Origin: Chloroflexota bacterium
GTDB taxonomy: Bacteria; Chloroflexota; Dormibacteria; Aeolococcales; Aeolococcaceae
DNA length: 64,000 bases
NCBI GenBank assembly: GCA_005880985.1
Contig: VBIQ01000016.1
Span: 1 to 64,000 of the forward strand
Direction of reading: 5' to 3'
Position 1 is the stretch's first letter; each line of letters begins with the position of its first letter. This document shows positions 35,112 to 43,789 of the stretch, piece by piece. Made by a program: the position numbers and the translations under genes. The notes beneath the pieces were generated by a model. The model searched no databases. It was not told the origin of the DNA and saw only the letters and a program-made list of their open reading frames with translations.

Positions 35112-36108
35112 CTTCGGCTGCTCCTTCCCCTCCGGTAGCCGCTGGCTCGACGGAGCGGCGTCGGCCATTCGTCGACTTCGGAGCTGGGCTCTCGGTCGTA
35201 CTGGGCGGCGGAAGGACTAGATCGAAGAGCGGTGCACGCTGGACCAACTCCCAGGATAGCCTGTCGAGTTCAGGGTCCATTGGCGCAGCCTTGAGCCCGA
35301 TCGCACGCGCCTCGTCCAAGTCAATATTGAAATCGTGGGCCGGGTATGAGAACACGAGGCGACGGACGATGGAGTCGATTTCGCTGGCCGAACGGTCGGT
35401 GTAGCTCCACCGCGACATGACGCGACGGGCATACTCCTCCGCCACACCGAGATGCCGTGCATACTGCCCGAGGTCGCGGGGCGGGACCTGGCTGTACAAC
35501 GCACCGCTGAAGTCGCCTGTCATCGATTGAGCACGGTCAAGCGCATACGGCAGGTCCATGCCGTAGGCGCTTTCGAAGAAGTCGGTAAGTATTCCGAGGG
35601 TCTCGACGGAGAAGGTCCGGATCGCCTCCAAGGACTTGAACTGGTTAAGAGCCGACAGCGGCCGACGAGACCCGGCTCCGTCCCCAACCTGTGCATCGAG
35701 CGGACCTAATTCGGCTTCCTCTCCCATCAGGATTTCGTCAGCGCCGAGGGCCATGAAAGTGGCAGCGCTCTTAGTCCAAAAGGGAATCAGAAAAGTGAGC
35801 GTGTTGGCCTTGCGCCGGAAGAACCTGATGCAACGGTACGCCGCATTGATGTCACCTCCCGGCGACTGAATTAGGACGTCCAGGTGGGATAGCCCCTCGG
35901 CACCGACCTGCGTGAACTTCTCCCTCAGCGCATGGGCGCACCCATGGTCGACTTCCTGGTTCAGCATCGACCACACGAACAGTGGGTGTTGGCGATGCTT
36001 TGCGATCTCCAAAGCAAAGCGGAGCGCCTCAGCTTCTCCTGAGGGCGCACCCTGGCCGCTGGCAGCCATAAGTCGGGGTCGACCGTCCGGCTCCATGAGC
36101 TTCGGCAT
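35098..36108 (-). CDS. SDH-family Clp-fold serine protease-like protein
   Basis: About 336 residues. The Clp/crotonase-type fold is plain: LDVLIQSPGGDINAAYRCIR, then FWTKSAATFMALGADEILMG and EELGPLDAQ-like AELGPLDAQV. In the serine dehydrogenase proteinase (SDH) and SppA-like families the serine of KSAATFM is the nucleophile. A helical C-terminal domain and a disordered Pro/Ser tail follow. There is no signal peptide, so it probably acts in the cytoplasm. ATG 36108 was preferred over the open upstream extension. Lying just beyond the XRE gene from the Ubl cassette, it might degrade tagged substrates; that is speculative. Confidence 0.82.
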   Translation of the reverse strand: MPKLMEPDGRPRLMAASGQGAPSGEAEALRFALEIAKHRQHPLFVWSMLNQEVDHGCAHALREKFTQVGAEGLSHLDVLIQSPGGDINAAYRCIRFFRRKANTLTFLIPFWTKSAATFMALGADEILMGEEAELGPLDAQVGDGAGSRRPLSALNQFKSLEAIRTFSVETLGILTDFFESAYGMDLPYALDRAQSMTGDFSGALYSQVPPRDLGQYARHLGVAEEYARRVMSRWSYTDRSASEIDSIVRRLVFSYPAHDFNIDLDEARAIGLKAAPMDPELDRLSWELVQRAPLFDLVLPPPSTTESPAPKSTNGRRRSVEPAATGGEGAAEDART

Positions 36109-36333
36109 TCTAAAACTCGGTTGGCTCTCGCCGCTAGAGGGGGACTCGTGAGACCAAGGTGGCGGGACCGCACCGGGTATGGACCGTCCACCTAGAGGGG
36201 CCGTTCCAACGCGTGAGCTCCTTTGCCAAGGTGCCCGGGAGGGGTTCGATCGCAACCCGGTCAGCGGCCCGACGCCGGGTCAAAGGTTGCGTGTGGCGCG
36301 AGAGCCGCGCTTCCGGCCCGCGCGCAGGGACAA

Positions 36334-36362
36334 GCACAGCGTGAAACGCGTGCGTATGGTCT
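36334..36362 (+). other. Candidate oriT (R388-like hairpin and nick site)
   Basis: An imperfect inverted repeat, GCAC-A-GCGT (36334-36342) and ACGCGTGC (36346-36353) with loop GAA, is followed directly by GTATGGTCT. R388 oriT has a similar small hairpin directly followed by GTATTGTCT, nicked after the last T by the MobF relaxase TrwC. Here 11 of 12 bases of TGCGTATTGTCT match. It lies 54 bases upstream of the MobF relaxase gene. The predicted nick is after 36362. Confidence 0.75.
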
Positions 36363-36415
36363 GCTGACTTCATCCAGTAGGGGATGCGGGGCTTCCGTGG
36401 GCCACCTGTCCATGG

Positions 36416-39289
36416 ATGATGACGGTGCACAAGATCGCAGGGATCGACGCCTGCGGCTACTCGAGCTACCTGGCGTCGCGCGATGGTGCGTGCCGTCGCG
36501 GGGATTACTACCTGGGCCGCGAGGGACAGCAGGCTGAGGCGCCGGGGATGTGGCACGGCCGAGGTGCCACAGAGGTGGGTCTCGACGGTGAGGTTTCCCG
36601 CGACACACTGCTGAGGACGTGGGAGGGAAAGGACCCCACGACCGGCGACATTGTGGTGCGTCGCAGCGCCAGCGGTGACCATGTCGCCGCGGTCGACTGC
36701 ACCTTCAGCGCCCCGAAGTCGGTATCGGTGGCTTGGGCGCTGGCCGACGAGCCGACCCGAACGGCGATCGAGGTGGCTCAGGACCGGGCGGTGATCACCG
36801 CCCTCGAGCACATCGAGGCGACCGTCCCGCTCGTCCGCCGGCGGGTGGACGGTGAGATCCGCCACGAGGTCGCGGGTGGGCTGCTCGCGGCGCGCTTCCG
36901 GCACCACACCTCTCGCCTCTCCGCCGATCAGCAGGCCCGTAGGGAGGCGCCCGATCCGCAGCTCCACGACCACGTGGCCATCGCCAACATGGCGTTGCGC
37001 GACCCGTCGGCCCCGTCCGCGTCGGGGCGTTGGGCGGCGATCGACAGCCGCGAGCTCTACCGCGTCGCGGCCGAGGCCGGTGCGGTGTATCGGGCCGAGC
37101 TGGCGGCGGGCCTGCAAGCCCTCGGATATCCGGTCGTCCGCGACGGACGATATATGGAGGTGGCAGTTATTTCGGCCAGCCTCCGCGAGGCGTTCTCGGC
37201 CCGAGCGGCCGAGGTGGAGGCGGCGGTCGCGGGGTTTGTGGCCGAGCATGGCCGGCGCCCCCGGGACGACGAGCTGAAAGACCTGGTGGTCCGCTCGCGG
37301 CACGCCAAGGCGGCGGAGGCCGGTCCGGCCTTCTCGCAGTGGCAGGCGCGCGCCCGGGCGGCGGGGGTGGACCCCCGGGTCTTCGCCCGTCCCCCGCGCG
37401 AGGCGGCGCGGCCGCTCGAGCCGGCGCGGGCGGTCGCGGAGGTCATCGCCGAGCTGACGGAGCCGGCGAGCCCGCACGCCCTCACCCGCACCAGCGCGAC
37501 CTTCGACACTCGTCAGCTGCGCATCGCCGTCGCCGAGGCGGCGCAGTGCCGCCTGCCGGGCAGCCAGGTGGAACCGCTCATCGCCGTCGTCCAGGCGTCA
37601 CCCCAGCTGGTCCAGCTCACCGAGGGCCACTGGACCACCCAACCGATGCTGAACGCCGAGCGCGAGGTGGTGGCCGTGGTCGGGCGCCGCGCGGCGCGTC
37701 GGGATGGCGCCCTCCCCTCCCGCTTGGTGGTGGATCGCGCCGCGACCCAGGCACGCGTCCCGCTCTCGGCGGAGCAGAAGGCCGCGGTGCGCACCCTCAC
37801 CGGCCCTCAGGGGATCGGGCTCCTGGTCGCTCCCGCGGGGGCCGGCAAGGGCGAGGTGCTCCGGGTGGTGGCCGAGGCGCACCGGGAGACCGGATATCGG
37901 GTCATCGCCCTCGCGGTGGCCGGCGACACAGCCCAGCGGTTGGCGGCCCAGACCGACGCCGACCTCGGGGCAACCGTCGACTCGTTCGTTCAGCGCGTCA
38001 CGAACGGCCGGCTGGTCGTCGGCCCGACCGACCTCGTCCTCATCGACGAGGCGAGCGTACTCGAGACCTGGCGGTGGCAGGCCCTGCTGCGCCACATGGG
38101 CGCGGCCCGGCTCATCGCCAGCGGCGACAGCAGGCAGCTCTCCCCCATCGAGGCCGGCGGTCTCTGGCCGCTCCTCGAACGCGAGGTGCCCACGGCGGAG
38201 CTCACCGAGAACTACCGAGCCCGCCAGCCCTGGGCGCGGGACGCCTGGGCGGCGCTCCGTCAGGGTCGCAGCCTGGCCGCTGTCGAGGAGTTCGAGGCGC
38301 GCGGGCAGATCGTCATCAGCGACACCCGGATGGCGGCGCGACACGCGGCGGTCGATAAGTGGGACCTGGATCGCCAGCAGGGGGCTCGGGAGGGACGGGG
38401 ACCCGAGGAGTACCTCCTGCTCACCGACAGCAGCAACGCCGAGGTCGATGCCCTGAACAGGGCCGCCCAACGACGGCGCCTGGAGGCGGACGAGCTCGGG
38501 GCCGCAAGCCTGGCGGTGACTACTCAGGAGGCCGAGGGCCGACGCGGAAGGAGCGAGGACTTGCACCCCGGCGACCTTGTCCGCTTCACCCGGGCCGTCC
38601 ACCTAGACGCTGACGCCCGACGGGTCGAAAACGGCACCCGCGCGGTGCTGGTCGGCGTCGATCCGGAGCGGCGCACGGCGCGGGTCCGACTGGCCGACCG
38701 TGAGGTCGGTCTCGACGGGTCCCATCTGGACGCTCTCCGCCTCGGGTACGCGCAGCACGTCTACACGGCCCAAGGACGCACCGTGGAGCGAGCCTACTTC
38801 GTCACCGGCGGATGGCAGACCGACCAGGAGACGAGCTATGTCGGCATCTCGCGTGCCCGCGATGCGTCGTACGTTTTTGCTGACCTGTCATCGCTCGACG
38901 CCGAGCCAGGCGAGCGGGATATCGCCCTGGCTGAGTTCTCCCGCAGGGTGGCGGTCAGCCGTGCCAAGAGTGCGGCGCTGGCGACGGACCGCGGCGACAG
39001 GGTCGCGGAGACGACCGTCGAGCAGTGGACGTCGGCTCAGAAGGGAAACGATGGGCCGGAGGTCGGCGTTTCGATCGAGCCGACGCGCGGAGTCGAGGGG
39101 TCTGCGACTTCCGAGTCGAGAACGACGTCGGCCCGAGAGCGATGGGAGGCATTGAAGAGCACCTACCGAGACCGACGCGTGAGCCGTGAGGCGGATCCCG
39201 GGGCGGCGAGGCGAGAGGAGCTCGTCGCCCAGCGCATCGAGGAAGAACGACTGCGTCGGCATGAGCGGGACAGCGAGCGCGAGCGTTAA
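36416..39289 (+). CDS. MobF relaxase-helicase (TraA/TrwC type)
   Basis: A 957-residue conjugative relaxase. The TrwC-type relaxase domain (residues 1-300) has paired tyrosines (YY at 31-32, plus Tyr15 and Tyr18), FSAPKSVSVAWAL and the metal histidines FRHHTSR and PQLHDHVAI. The RecD-like helicase part carries Walker A LLVAPAGAGKGEV near 475, Walker B VLIDEAS near 541, SGDSRQLSP and LTENYRAR, ending with the UvrD-like HVYTAQGRTVERAYFVTGGW and YVGISRARDASYVFADL. It nicks oriT and unwinds the transferred strand. The C-terminal tail is charged and coiled. MobF lengths of 900-1500 are normal. Confidence 0.93.
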   Translation: MMTVHKIAGIDACGYSSYLASRDGACRRGDYYLGREGQQAEAPGMWHGRGATEVGLDGEVSRDTLLRTWEGKDPTTGDIVVRRSASGDHVAAVDCTFSAPKSVSVAWALADEPTRTAIEVAQDRAVITALEHIEATVPLVRRRVDGEIRHEVAGGLLAARFRHHTSRLSADQQARREAPDPQLHDHVAIANMALRDPSAPSASGRWAAIDSRELYRVAAEAGAVYRAELAAGLQALGYPVVRDGRYMEVAVISASLREAFSARAAEVEAAVAGFVAEHGRRPRDDELKDLVVRSRHAKAAEAGPAFSQWQARARAAGVDPRVFARPPREAARPLEPARAVAEVIAELTEPASPHALTRTSATFDTRQLRIAVAEAAQCRLPGSQVEPLIAVVQASPQLVQLTEGHWTTQPMLNAEREVVAVVGRRAARRDGALPSRLVVDRAATQARVPLSAEQKAAVRTLTGPQGIGLLVAPAGAGKGEVLRVVAEAHRETGYRVIALAVAGDTAQRLAAQTDADLGATVDSFVQRVTNGRLVVGPTDLVLIDEASVLETWRWQALLRHMGAARLIASGDSRQLSPIEAGGLWPLLEREVPTAELTENYRARQPWARDAWAALRQGRSLAAVEEFEARGQIVISDTRMAARHAAVDKWDLDRQQGAREGRGPEEYLLLTDSSNAEVDALNRAAQRRRLEADELGAASLAVTTQEAEGRRGRSEDLHPGDLVRFTRAVHLDADARRVENGTRAVLVGVDPERRTARVRLADREVGLDGSHLDALRLGYAQHVYTAQGRTVERAYFVTGGWQTDQETSYVGISRARDASYVFADLSSLDAEPGERDIALAEFSRRVAVSRAKSAALATDRGDRVAETTVEQWTSAQKGNDGPEVGVSIEPTRGVEGSATSESRTTSARERWEALKSTYRDRRVSREADPGAARREELVAQRIEEERLRRHERDSERER

Positions 39290-39351
39290 CCGAAAAGCGC
39301 TGCCCTCCCTGGCGATCTATGCCCGTCTCGCCAAGCCACCTGATCCAGACG

Positions 39352-40311
39352 TCAGTCTGTGCGACGTCGCCATGCCTCGATCAAGTCTGACTTCTGATAA
39401 TGAACGTACCTACTGACCATCGCGAGCGTCGTATGCCCCAACACCCTTTGCAGCGCCATAACGTCCACGCCAGCGGAGAGGGCCCGGGTGGCGAACGTGT
39501 GCCGAAATTTGTGGGGATGGACACGAATCCCGGTGTCCTTGCTGATCCGTCGCATCATGAGCTGCACCGCCCGGCCGCTCAGTGGCTCGTAGACGCCGTC
39601 GCGCGACCGCCGCGTGACGAATAGCGCTGACGACGCCGCAGCTGCCCCTCGCTCGTGTCGGATGTAGTCCCCTAGCCGTTTACTCATACGTACCCGACCC
39701 GTGTTGAGGGGCACCACTCGGTCCTTGGCCCCCTTTCCCTGGCGAACCCGTAGGTAGGCGCCCTCGGGCCCGTCGACGACGTCGTCCACCGTGAGGCTGC
39801 ACACCTCTTCAAGCCGAAGGCCGGTTCGTATCAACAGTTCGATAAGAAGTCGGTCACGCGCCGACCGCGCCGCGGCGAGGATTCGGCGCTCGTCCTCGGC
39901 GCTGAAGGTCTCAGGTTCCACTTGCGGCTGCTTCGGTGCCTTGACAGCTAACACCCCGGACGCGGTGGCGTACCCCCGGCGGATGCAGAAGCCCGCGAAG
40001 TTCTTCCAGACCCGGTGGAAAGCGTGGACCAGAGCCGGGCTCGTCCCCGCAGCTAGCAGTTCTGCCTGGAGCCGCTCGAGAGTAGGGGCATCGAGCTGCC
40101 GAGGCGAGGTGATTTCGTAATCCGTGAGGAAGATCCGCGCCCGTGACCCCCGGAGATGCCACTCGTAGTTCTCTAGGGTCGCGGGACTCAGGTTCTCCGC
40201 CCGCTTACTGGCGAGGAACAAATCCACCGCCTCATCCCAACTCGGCCCTCGAGAGGCGGCCGACGAGGGCGCCAGAACTCGGCGTTGGGGCCGGACGGCT
40301 GGCTGAGGCAT
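39352..40311 (-). CDS. Tyrosine integrase of the element
   Basis: A 319-residue phage-type integrase. A SAM-like core-binding domain (SWDEAVDLFLASKRAENLSP) precedes the catalytic domain with RTGLRLEEV (Arg166), GKGAKDRVVPL, HPHKFRHTFA (His267, Arg270), LGHTTLAMVSRYVHY (His293, Tyr302 nucleophile). All catalytic residues are present, so it should be active. It lies next to the tRNA-Gly attachment site, with arm-type repeats in the 154 bases between. Orientation is towards the element interior. Confidence 0.95.
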   Translation of the reverse strand: MPQPAVRPQRRVLAPSSAASRGPSWDEAVDLFLASKRAENLSPATLENYEWHLRGSRARIFLTDYEITSPRQLDAPTLERLQAELLAAGTSPALVHAFHRVWKNFAGFCIRRGYATASGVLAVKAPKQPQVEPETFSAEDERRILAAARSARDRLLIELLIRTGLRLEEVCSLTVDDVVDGPEGAYLRVRQGKGAKDRVVPLNTGRVRMSKRLGDYIRHERGAAAASSALFVTRRSRDGVYEPLSGRAVQLMMRRISKDTGIRVHPHKFRHTFATRALSAGVDVMALQRVLGHTTLAMVSRYVHYQKSDLIEAWRRRTD

Positions 40312-40326
40312 CGCCCGGTATTCTAG

Positions 40327-40403
40327 CCGATTAGGATCGCTATCGTGTATAGACGCGCATCCCTAGGAGCGCGTTATTCGGCCTTTGTCGAACCGATTAG
40401 GAT
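40327..40403. repeat. Paired 11-bp direct repeats between integrase and att site
   Basis: CCGATTAGGAT occurs at 40327-40337 and 40393-40403, 66 bp apart, in the non-coding gap between the integrase start and the attachment core. The position and spacing fit arm-type integrase binding sites. No copy was seen near the left end. Confidence 0.6.
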
Positions 40404-40464
40404 GGCGCTCGAGCTAGAGCGAATGCGCTCCAATCTCAGATCAAAGAGACCGTCAGAAAGGCAG

Positions 40465-40511
40465 CTGGAGCGGGAGACGAGACTCGAACTCGCGACATCC
40501 AGCTTGGAAGG
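40465..40511. repeat. Right attachment-site repeat within tRNA-Gly
   Basis: Matches 7080-7126 at 45/47 bases. It covers the tRNA 3' half from CCA to the anticodon loop. The crossover must lie within this block; the 3' half here was probably supplied by the element. Confidence 0.88.
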
Positions 40512-40541
40512 CTAGCGCTCTACCAACTGAGCTACTCCCGC
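40466..40541 (-). tRNA. tRNA-Gly (anticodon UCC)
   Basis: A complete cloverleaf. The acceptor GCGGGAG pairs with CTCCCGC. The D-arm GCTCAGTTGGTAGAGC is canonical. The anticodon stem CTAGC/GCTGG encloses loop CTTCCAA with anticodon TCC. The T-arm is GCGAG-TTCGAGT-CTCGT. Discriminator T is followed by an encoded CCA at 40466-40468. The 3' half is the integration site of the 33-kb element. Confidence 0.95.
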
Positions 40542-40570
40542 GCGCCGAACAGGATACCCAGCCCCGACCG

Positions 40571-41287
40571 TCAGTGCTCCCGGCGTCCTTCATCGACCCA
40601 TAGCGAGCCGCCCTCGCCGTACTCCTTCTTCCAGATGGGTACCTCTGCCTTGAGGGTGTCGATGGTCCAGCGGCAGGCCTCGAACGCAGTGGCGCGGTGG
40701 GGGGCGCTGGCCGAGACCACGACCGACGGCTCCCCCACCGCCAGCGATCCCAGCCGGTGCAGCACCGCCACCCGCGAGGCGCCGAAGCGTCGCACGGCCT
40801 CCTCGGCGATCCGCCGCATCTCGGTCTCGGCCATCGACTCGTACGCCTCGTACTCCAGCTTTGTCACGGCGCGCCCGTCGGCGTGGTCGCGAACCGTCCC
40901 GGTGAAGGTGCACACCGCGCCGTCGGCGTCGGTGCGCACGAGCGCCTCGGCATCGCGGGCGTCCAGGCGATCGCGGGTGATGCGGACGGACACGCGTGCT
41001 TTCAGCTCGCCCGCGGCGCGCTCTGTTGCGCCACCGGCAACCGGCGGGATGAAGGCGACGACGTCACCCTCGCCCAGTGGTGCGTCCCATGACGTGTACT
41101 CCTGATTGACGGCGACCCGCAGCGCCTGCTCGCCGCCGTCGAGCCGGGGACAGGCGGTCCGCGCGGCGGCCCAGGCGTCGCGAACTGTTGCGGCCGCTGG
41201 GACCTCCAGCTCGAGGGTCCGGCGGCCGGCCTGCTCGCGGAGCTGGGCGAAGAGCAGGACCTCGACGCGCAGGGTGGCGGTCATCAC
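40571..41287 (-). CDS. moaX: Fused molybdopterin synthase, MoaD-MoaE (MoaX type)
   Basis: A 238-residue fusion. The MoaD part (residues 1-87) is a beta-grasp domain ending GDVVAFIPPVAGG. MoaE follows (VSVRITRDRLDARDAEALVR, VCTFTGTVRDHADGR, YEAYESMAETEMRRI, CRWTIDTLKAEVPIWKKEYG). Molybdopterin synthase puts two sulfurs into precursor Z. MoaD must have a free C-terminal GG to carry the thiocarboxylate, but here GG is internal. In mycobacterial MoaX the fusion is cut after this point, and the same is expected here. The adjacent gene is unrelated. Confidence 0.93.
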   Translation of the reverse strand: MMTATLRVEVLLFAQLREQAGRRTLELEVPAAATVRDAWAAARTACPRLDGGEQALRVAVNQEYTSWDAPLGEGDVVAFIPPVAGGATERAAGELKARVSVRITRDRLDARDAEALVRTDADGAVCTFTGTVRDHADGRAVTKLEYEAYESMAETEMRRIAEEAVRRFGASRVAVLHRLGSLAVGEPSVVVSASAPHRATAFEACRWTIDTLKAEVPIWKKEYGEGGSLWVDEGRREH

Positions 41288-41342
41288 GCGCAGCCTACCC
41301 GGGGTGCGGGCAGCGTGCGCTCGGCGCGAGCTCGCCTAGCGG

Positions 41343-42653
41343 CTACCCGGCGACCATCGCCTCGGCGGGACGCCGCGAGCCCCTCGCCCTGCCGGCTCGG
41401 CCGGTCAGCTCGCGCTGTGACGTCGCCGCGCCGGCCGGCGCGTCGCCGCCGCGTTGCTGTCGGCGGAGCGCGCGCGCCAGGGCGGTGCGGCGGCGGGCCG
41501 CGTCGCGCTTCTCACGACGCCGGATGACCGCCGCGTTGCGGCCGAAGTTGGTGGCGCGGGCGAACTCGAGGACCGGCTGCAGCAGCTCCGTGGGGGCCGG
41601 CGGCTCGATGCCACGGCTGGCGAGCAGCGCGCTCGCATTGCGGGTCTCGAAGCGCGAGGGATGGAGAAAGTAGGGGAGGTACTGCCGATAGGCGCTCGCG
41701 TAGCGCGCCCAGGGTCCGACGAACAGCCCGTACGACAGCAGCGGCAGTGCCCACCGGTCGAGCGGAGTCGAGAACAGCAGCGGCGGGGATATCTCGAATA
41801 CATCCGCCGCCATGTCGGCGACCTGGTGGGCCTCCTGGGCGTGCTCGCCTGCCGCCAGCGTGTAGGTCCGGCCCGCCTCGCCTCCGGCGACGATGGCCTC
41901 GACCACGCCGCGAGCGACGTAGTCGACGGGCACCAGGTCCACGGGATGGCGTGGAGAGGCGGGTGCCCAGCGGAAGATCCGGTCCGCGTACATCCGCAGC
42001 GGCCAGTAGATGACGTTGAACCCGGTGGTCACCCCGGTCTGGGAGTGACCGACGATGATGGAGGGGCGCACCACCGTGATCGGCAGGCGGCGCATCTGGG
42101 TGCGCAGCAGCAGCTCGGCCTCGAACTTCGACCGCTCGTAGGTGTTGCGGAAGCCCTGGTCCAGGTCGAGATCGTCCTCGCGGAACGGCTCCGGATACCT
42201 GCCCCCCACAAACGCGGTGCTGATGTATCCGAAGCGCTCCAGCCGTCCCTCGGCGAAGCACCGGCGCGCCAGCTCCAGCATCGTCAGTGTCCCGTCGAGG
42301 TTGATGCGCCGCGCCTCCTCGAGCGACAGGTCGAAGCGCACCGAGGCGGCGCCGTGCACGATGTGGCTGGTACGGGCAACCAGCTGTCGCAGGGCGCGGG
42401 CGCCGAGGCCGAGATCAGGCTCGGTCAGGTCACCGGCGACGGCGGTAACGCGTCCGTCGACGAGCTCCCGGGCACCGGCCCCGAGCAGGCGGGTGAGCAC
42501 CTGATCCAGCCGCTGCTGCGCTGCGTCATCGGAGGAGGCGCGACTGACGCAGACGACCGTTGCCCGGGTGTGCGTGAGCAACTCGAAGAGCACCTCGCGC
42601 CCAAGAAAGCCGGTGACACCGGTGAGCACGATGCACTGCTGATCGTCTGCCAC
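41343..42653 (-). CDS. Extended SDR, thioester/fatty-acyl reductase-like
   Basis: A 436-residue NAD(P)-binding protein of the NAD_binding_4 (male sterility / thioester reductase) type. The N-terminal Rossmann loop is TGVTGFLGREVLFELL. SHIVHGAASVRFDLSLEEAR and the catalytic YERSKFEAE (Tyr-x3-Lys) follow, then VVRPSIIVGHSQTG and PVDLVPVDYVARGVVEAI. This group reduces acyl thioesters or modifies lipid-linked substrates. The C-terminal 80 residues are arginine/alanine-rich and probably disordered. The substrate cannot be told from sequence. Transcribed away from the cyclodeaminase homologue, 191 bases apart. Confidence 0.85.
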   Translation of the reverse strand: MADDQQCIVLTGVTGFLGREVLFELLTHTRATVVCVSRASSDDAAQQRLDQVLTRLLGAGARELVDGRVTAVAGDLTEPDLGLGARALRQLVARTSHIVHGAASVRFDLSLEEARRINLDGTLTMLELARRCFAEGRLERFGYISTAFVGGRYPEPFREDDLDLDQGFRNTYERSKFEAELLLRTQMRRLPITVVRPSIIVGHSQTGVTTGFNVIYWPLRMYADRIFRWAPASPRHPVDLVPVDYVARGVVEAIVAGGEAGRTYTLAAGEHAQEAHQVADMAADVFEISPPLLFSTPLDRWALPLLSYGLFVGPWARYASAYRQYLPYFLHPSRFETRNASALLASRGIEPPAPTELLQPVLEFARATNFGRNAAVIRRREKRDAARRRTALARALRRQQRGGDAPAGAATSQRELTGRAGRARGSRRPAEAMVAG

Positions 42654-42844
42654 AACTCATCCCTCCCTCGCTGCGATTGATCTCTGACCCGTCGCCCGAG
42701 CGCCGGCGACAGGGATGCTGTCCGGGCCCCATGGTGCGGGGCTCGCACCCTTGGATGCAAGCGTAACCGGACCCACAAACGCTTCATAACCGCCGCCCAA
42801 AATCGCCCTGCCCAGGCCTGAGCGGGCTGCCCTACGATGCCCCG

Positions 42845-43786
42845 ATGCTGGTGCTCAGTCAGACCGACGTCGAGCGGCTCCTCGACGTCGACGCGATGCT
42901 CGAGGCGCTCGAGCGGGCATTCGTGGCACTCAGTCGCGGCGACGCAATCGTGCCACCCAGGATCGCCGCCTTCGGCGAGCGCGGCGGCGTCGCCGCCATG
43001 CCGGGGTGGCTTCCCGGCGTCGCCCTCGAGGTCAAGCTCGTCTCGGTGTTTCCCGACAACCACCGGGCGGGCAAGCCGTCGCACCAGGGGCTGATCGCCC
43101 TCTTCGACGAGAGCGACGGCACTCCCATCGCCCTCATGGACGCGGTCCACATCACCGCCATGCGAACCGCCGGTGGTGCGGCGGTGTCGGTTCGCGCCCT
43201 CGCGCGCCGCGGAGCGGGCGTGCTCGCCATCCTCGGCGCCGGAACGCAGGGCGCCGCGCACCTGGTCACCGTTCCCCGGGTGATGCCAGAGCTCCGCGAG
43301 ATTCGCGTCGCCTCGCGCACACGCGAGCACGCCGTCCGCCTGGCGAGCCGGCGGCCCGACGCGGCGGTTGCCGAGTCCTTCGAGGCCGCTGTCCGCGGGG
43401 CCGACGTCGTCTGCTGCTGCACCGACGCGCGCGAGCCGATCCTTCGCGCCGAGTGGATCGCGCCGGGGACGCACATCACCGCGGTCGGGGGCACCTTCGG
43501 TCCCGAGCTCGACGCCGCCACCGTGCAGCGCGCCCGCATCGTCGTCGAGTGGCGCGGCGCGGCGGAGCATCCCCCGCCTGCGGGCGCCCATGAGCTGCAG
43601 GGGGTCGACCCGGGGCGCATCGTCGAGATCGGCGCGGTGCTCTCGGGTCAGGCACCGGGCCGGCGGACGGACACCGAGATCACCGTGTACAAGTCCACCG
43701 GCCACGCGGTCGAGGACGCTGCGGCGGCTCGGCTCGTCTACGATCGGGCCAGGGCCGAGGGCGCCGGCCGCGAGGTCGGCGTCTAA
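42845..43786 (+). CDS. Ornithine cyclodeaminase / mu-crystallin family protein
   Basis: A 313-residue protein of the OCD/mu-crystallin family, which uses NAD(P) for imino or amino acid conversions such as ornithine cyclisation or alanine dehydrogenation. Visible motifs: AMPGWLPGVALEVKLVSVFP, SHQGLIALFDESDGTPIALM, TAMRTAGGAAVSVRALAR, Rossmann loop LAILGAGTQGAAHLV, and VVCCCTDAREPIL. Length is normal for the family. Its stop lies 3 bases from the convergent GMC oxidoreductase stop. Substrate not determined. Confidence 0.9.
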   Translation: MLVLSQTDVERLLDVDAMLEALERAFVALSRGDAIVPPRIAAFGERGGVAAMPGWLPGVALEVKLVSVFPDNHRAGKPSHQGLIALFDESDGTPIALMDAVHITAMRTAGGAAVSVRALARRGAGVLAILGAGTQGAAHLVTVPRVMPELREIRVASRTREHAVRLASRRPDAAVAESFEAAVRGADVVCCCTDAREPILRAEWIAPGTHITAVGGTFGPELDAATVQRARIVVEWRGAAEHPPPAGAHELQGVDPGRIVEIGAVLSGQAPGRRTDTEITVYKSTGHAVEDAAAARLVYDRARAEGAGREVGV

Positions 43787-43789
43787 GGG

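Larger units (their letters stand above)
7080..40511. mobile_element. 33.4-kb integrated mobilizable element in tRNA-Gly
   Basis: Bounded by 47-bp direct repeats of the tRNA-Gly 3' part (7080-7126 and 40465-40511; 33,385 bp apart). A tyrosine integrase lies beside the intact tRNA, with a MobF relaxase and a candidate oriT nearby. Both flanks show stronger GC codon bias than the interior. No type IV secretion ATPase or coupling protein was recognised, so it looks like an integrative mobilizable element, or a decayed conjugative one, using helper machinery. Cargo includes a ubiquitin-like cassette, Mrr-like and NERD nucleases, and regulators. Confidence 0.85.

Noticed and set aside
36134-37477. 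447-codon minus-strand frame opposite the relaxase
   Set aside because: It lies opposite conserved relaxase motifs; composition is typical of antisense GC-rich DNA.
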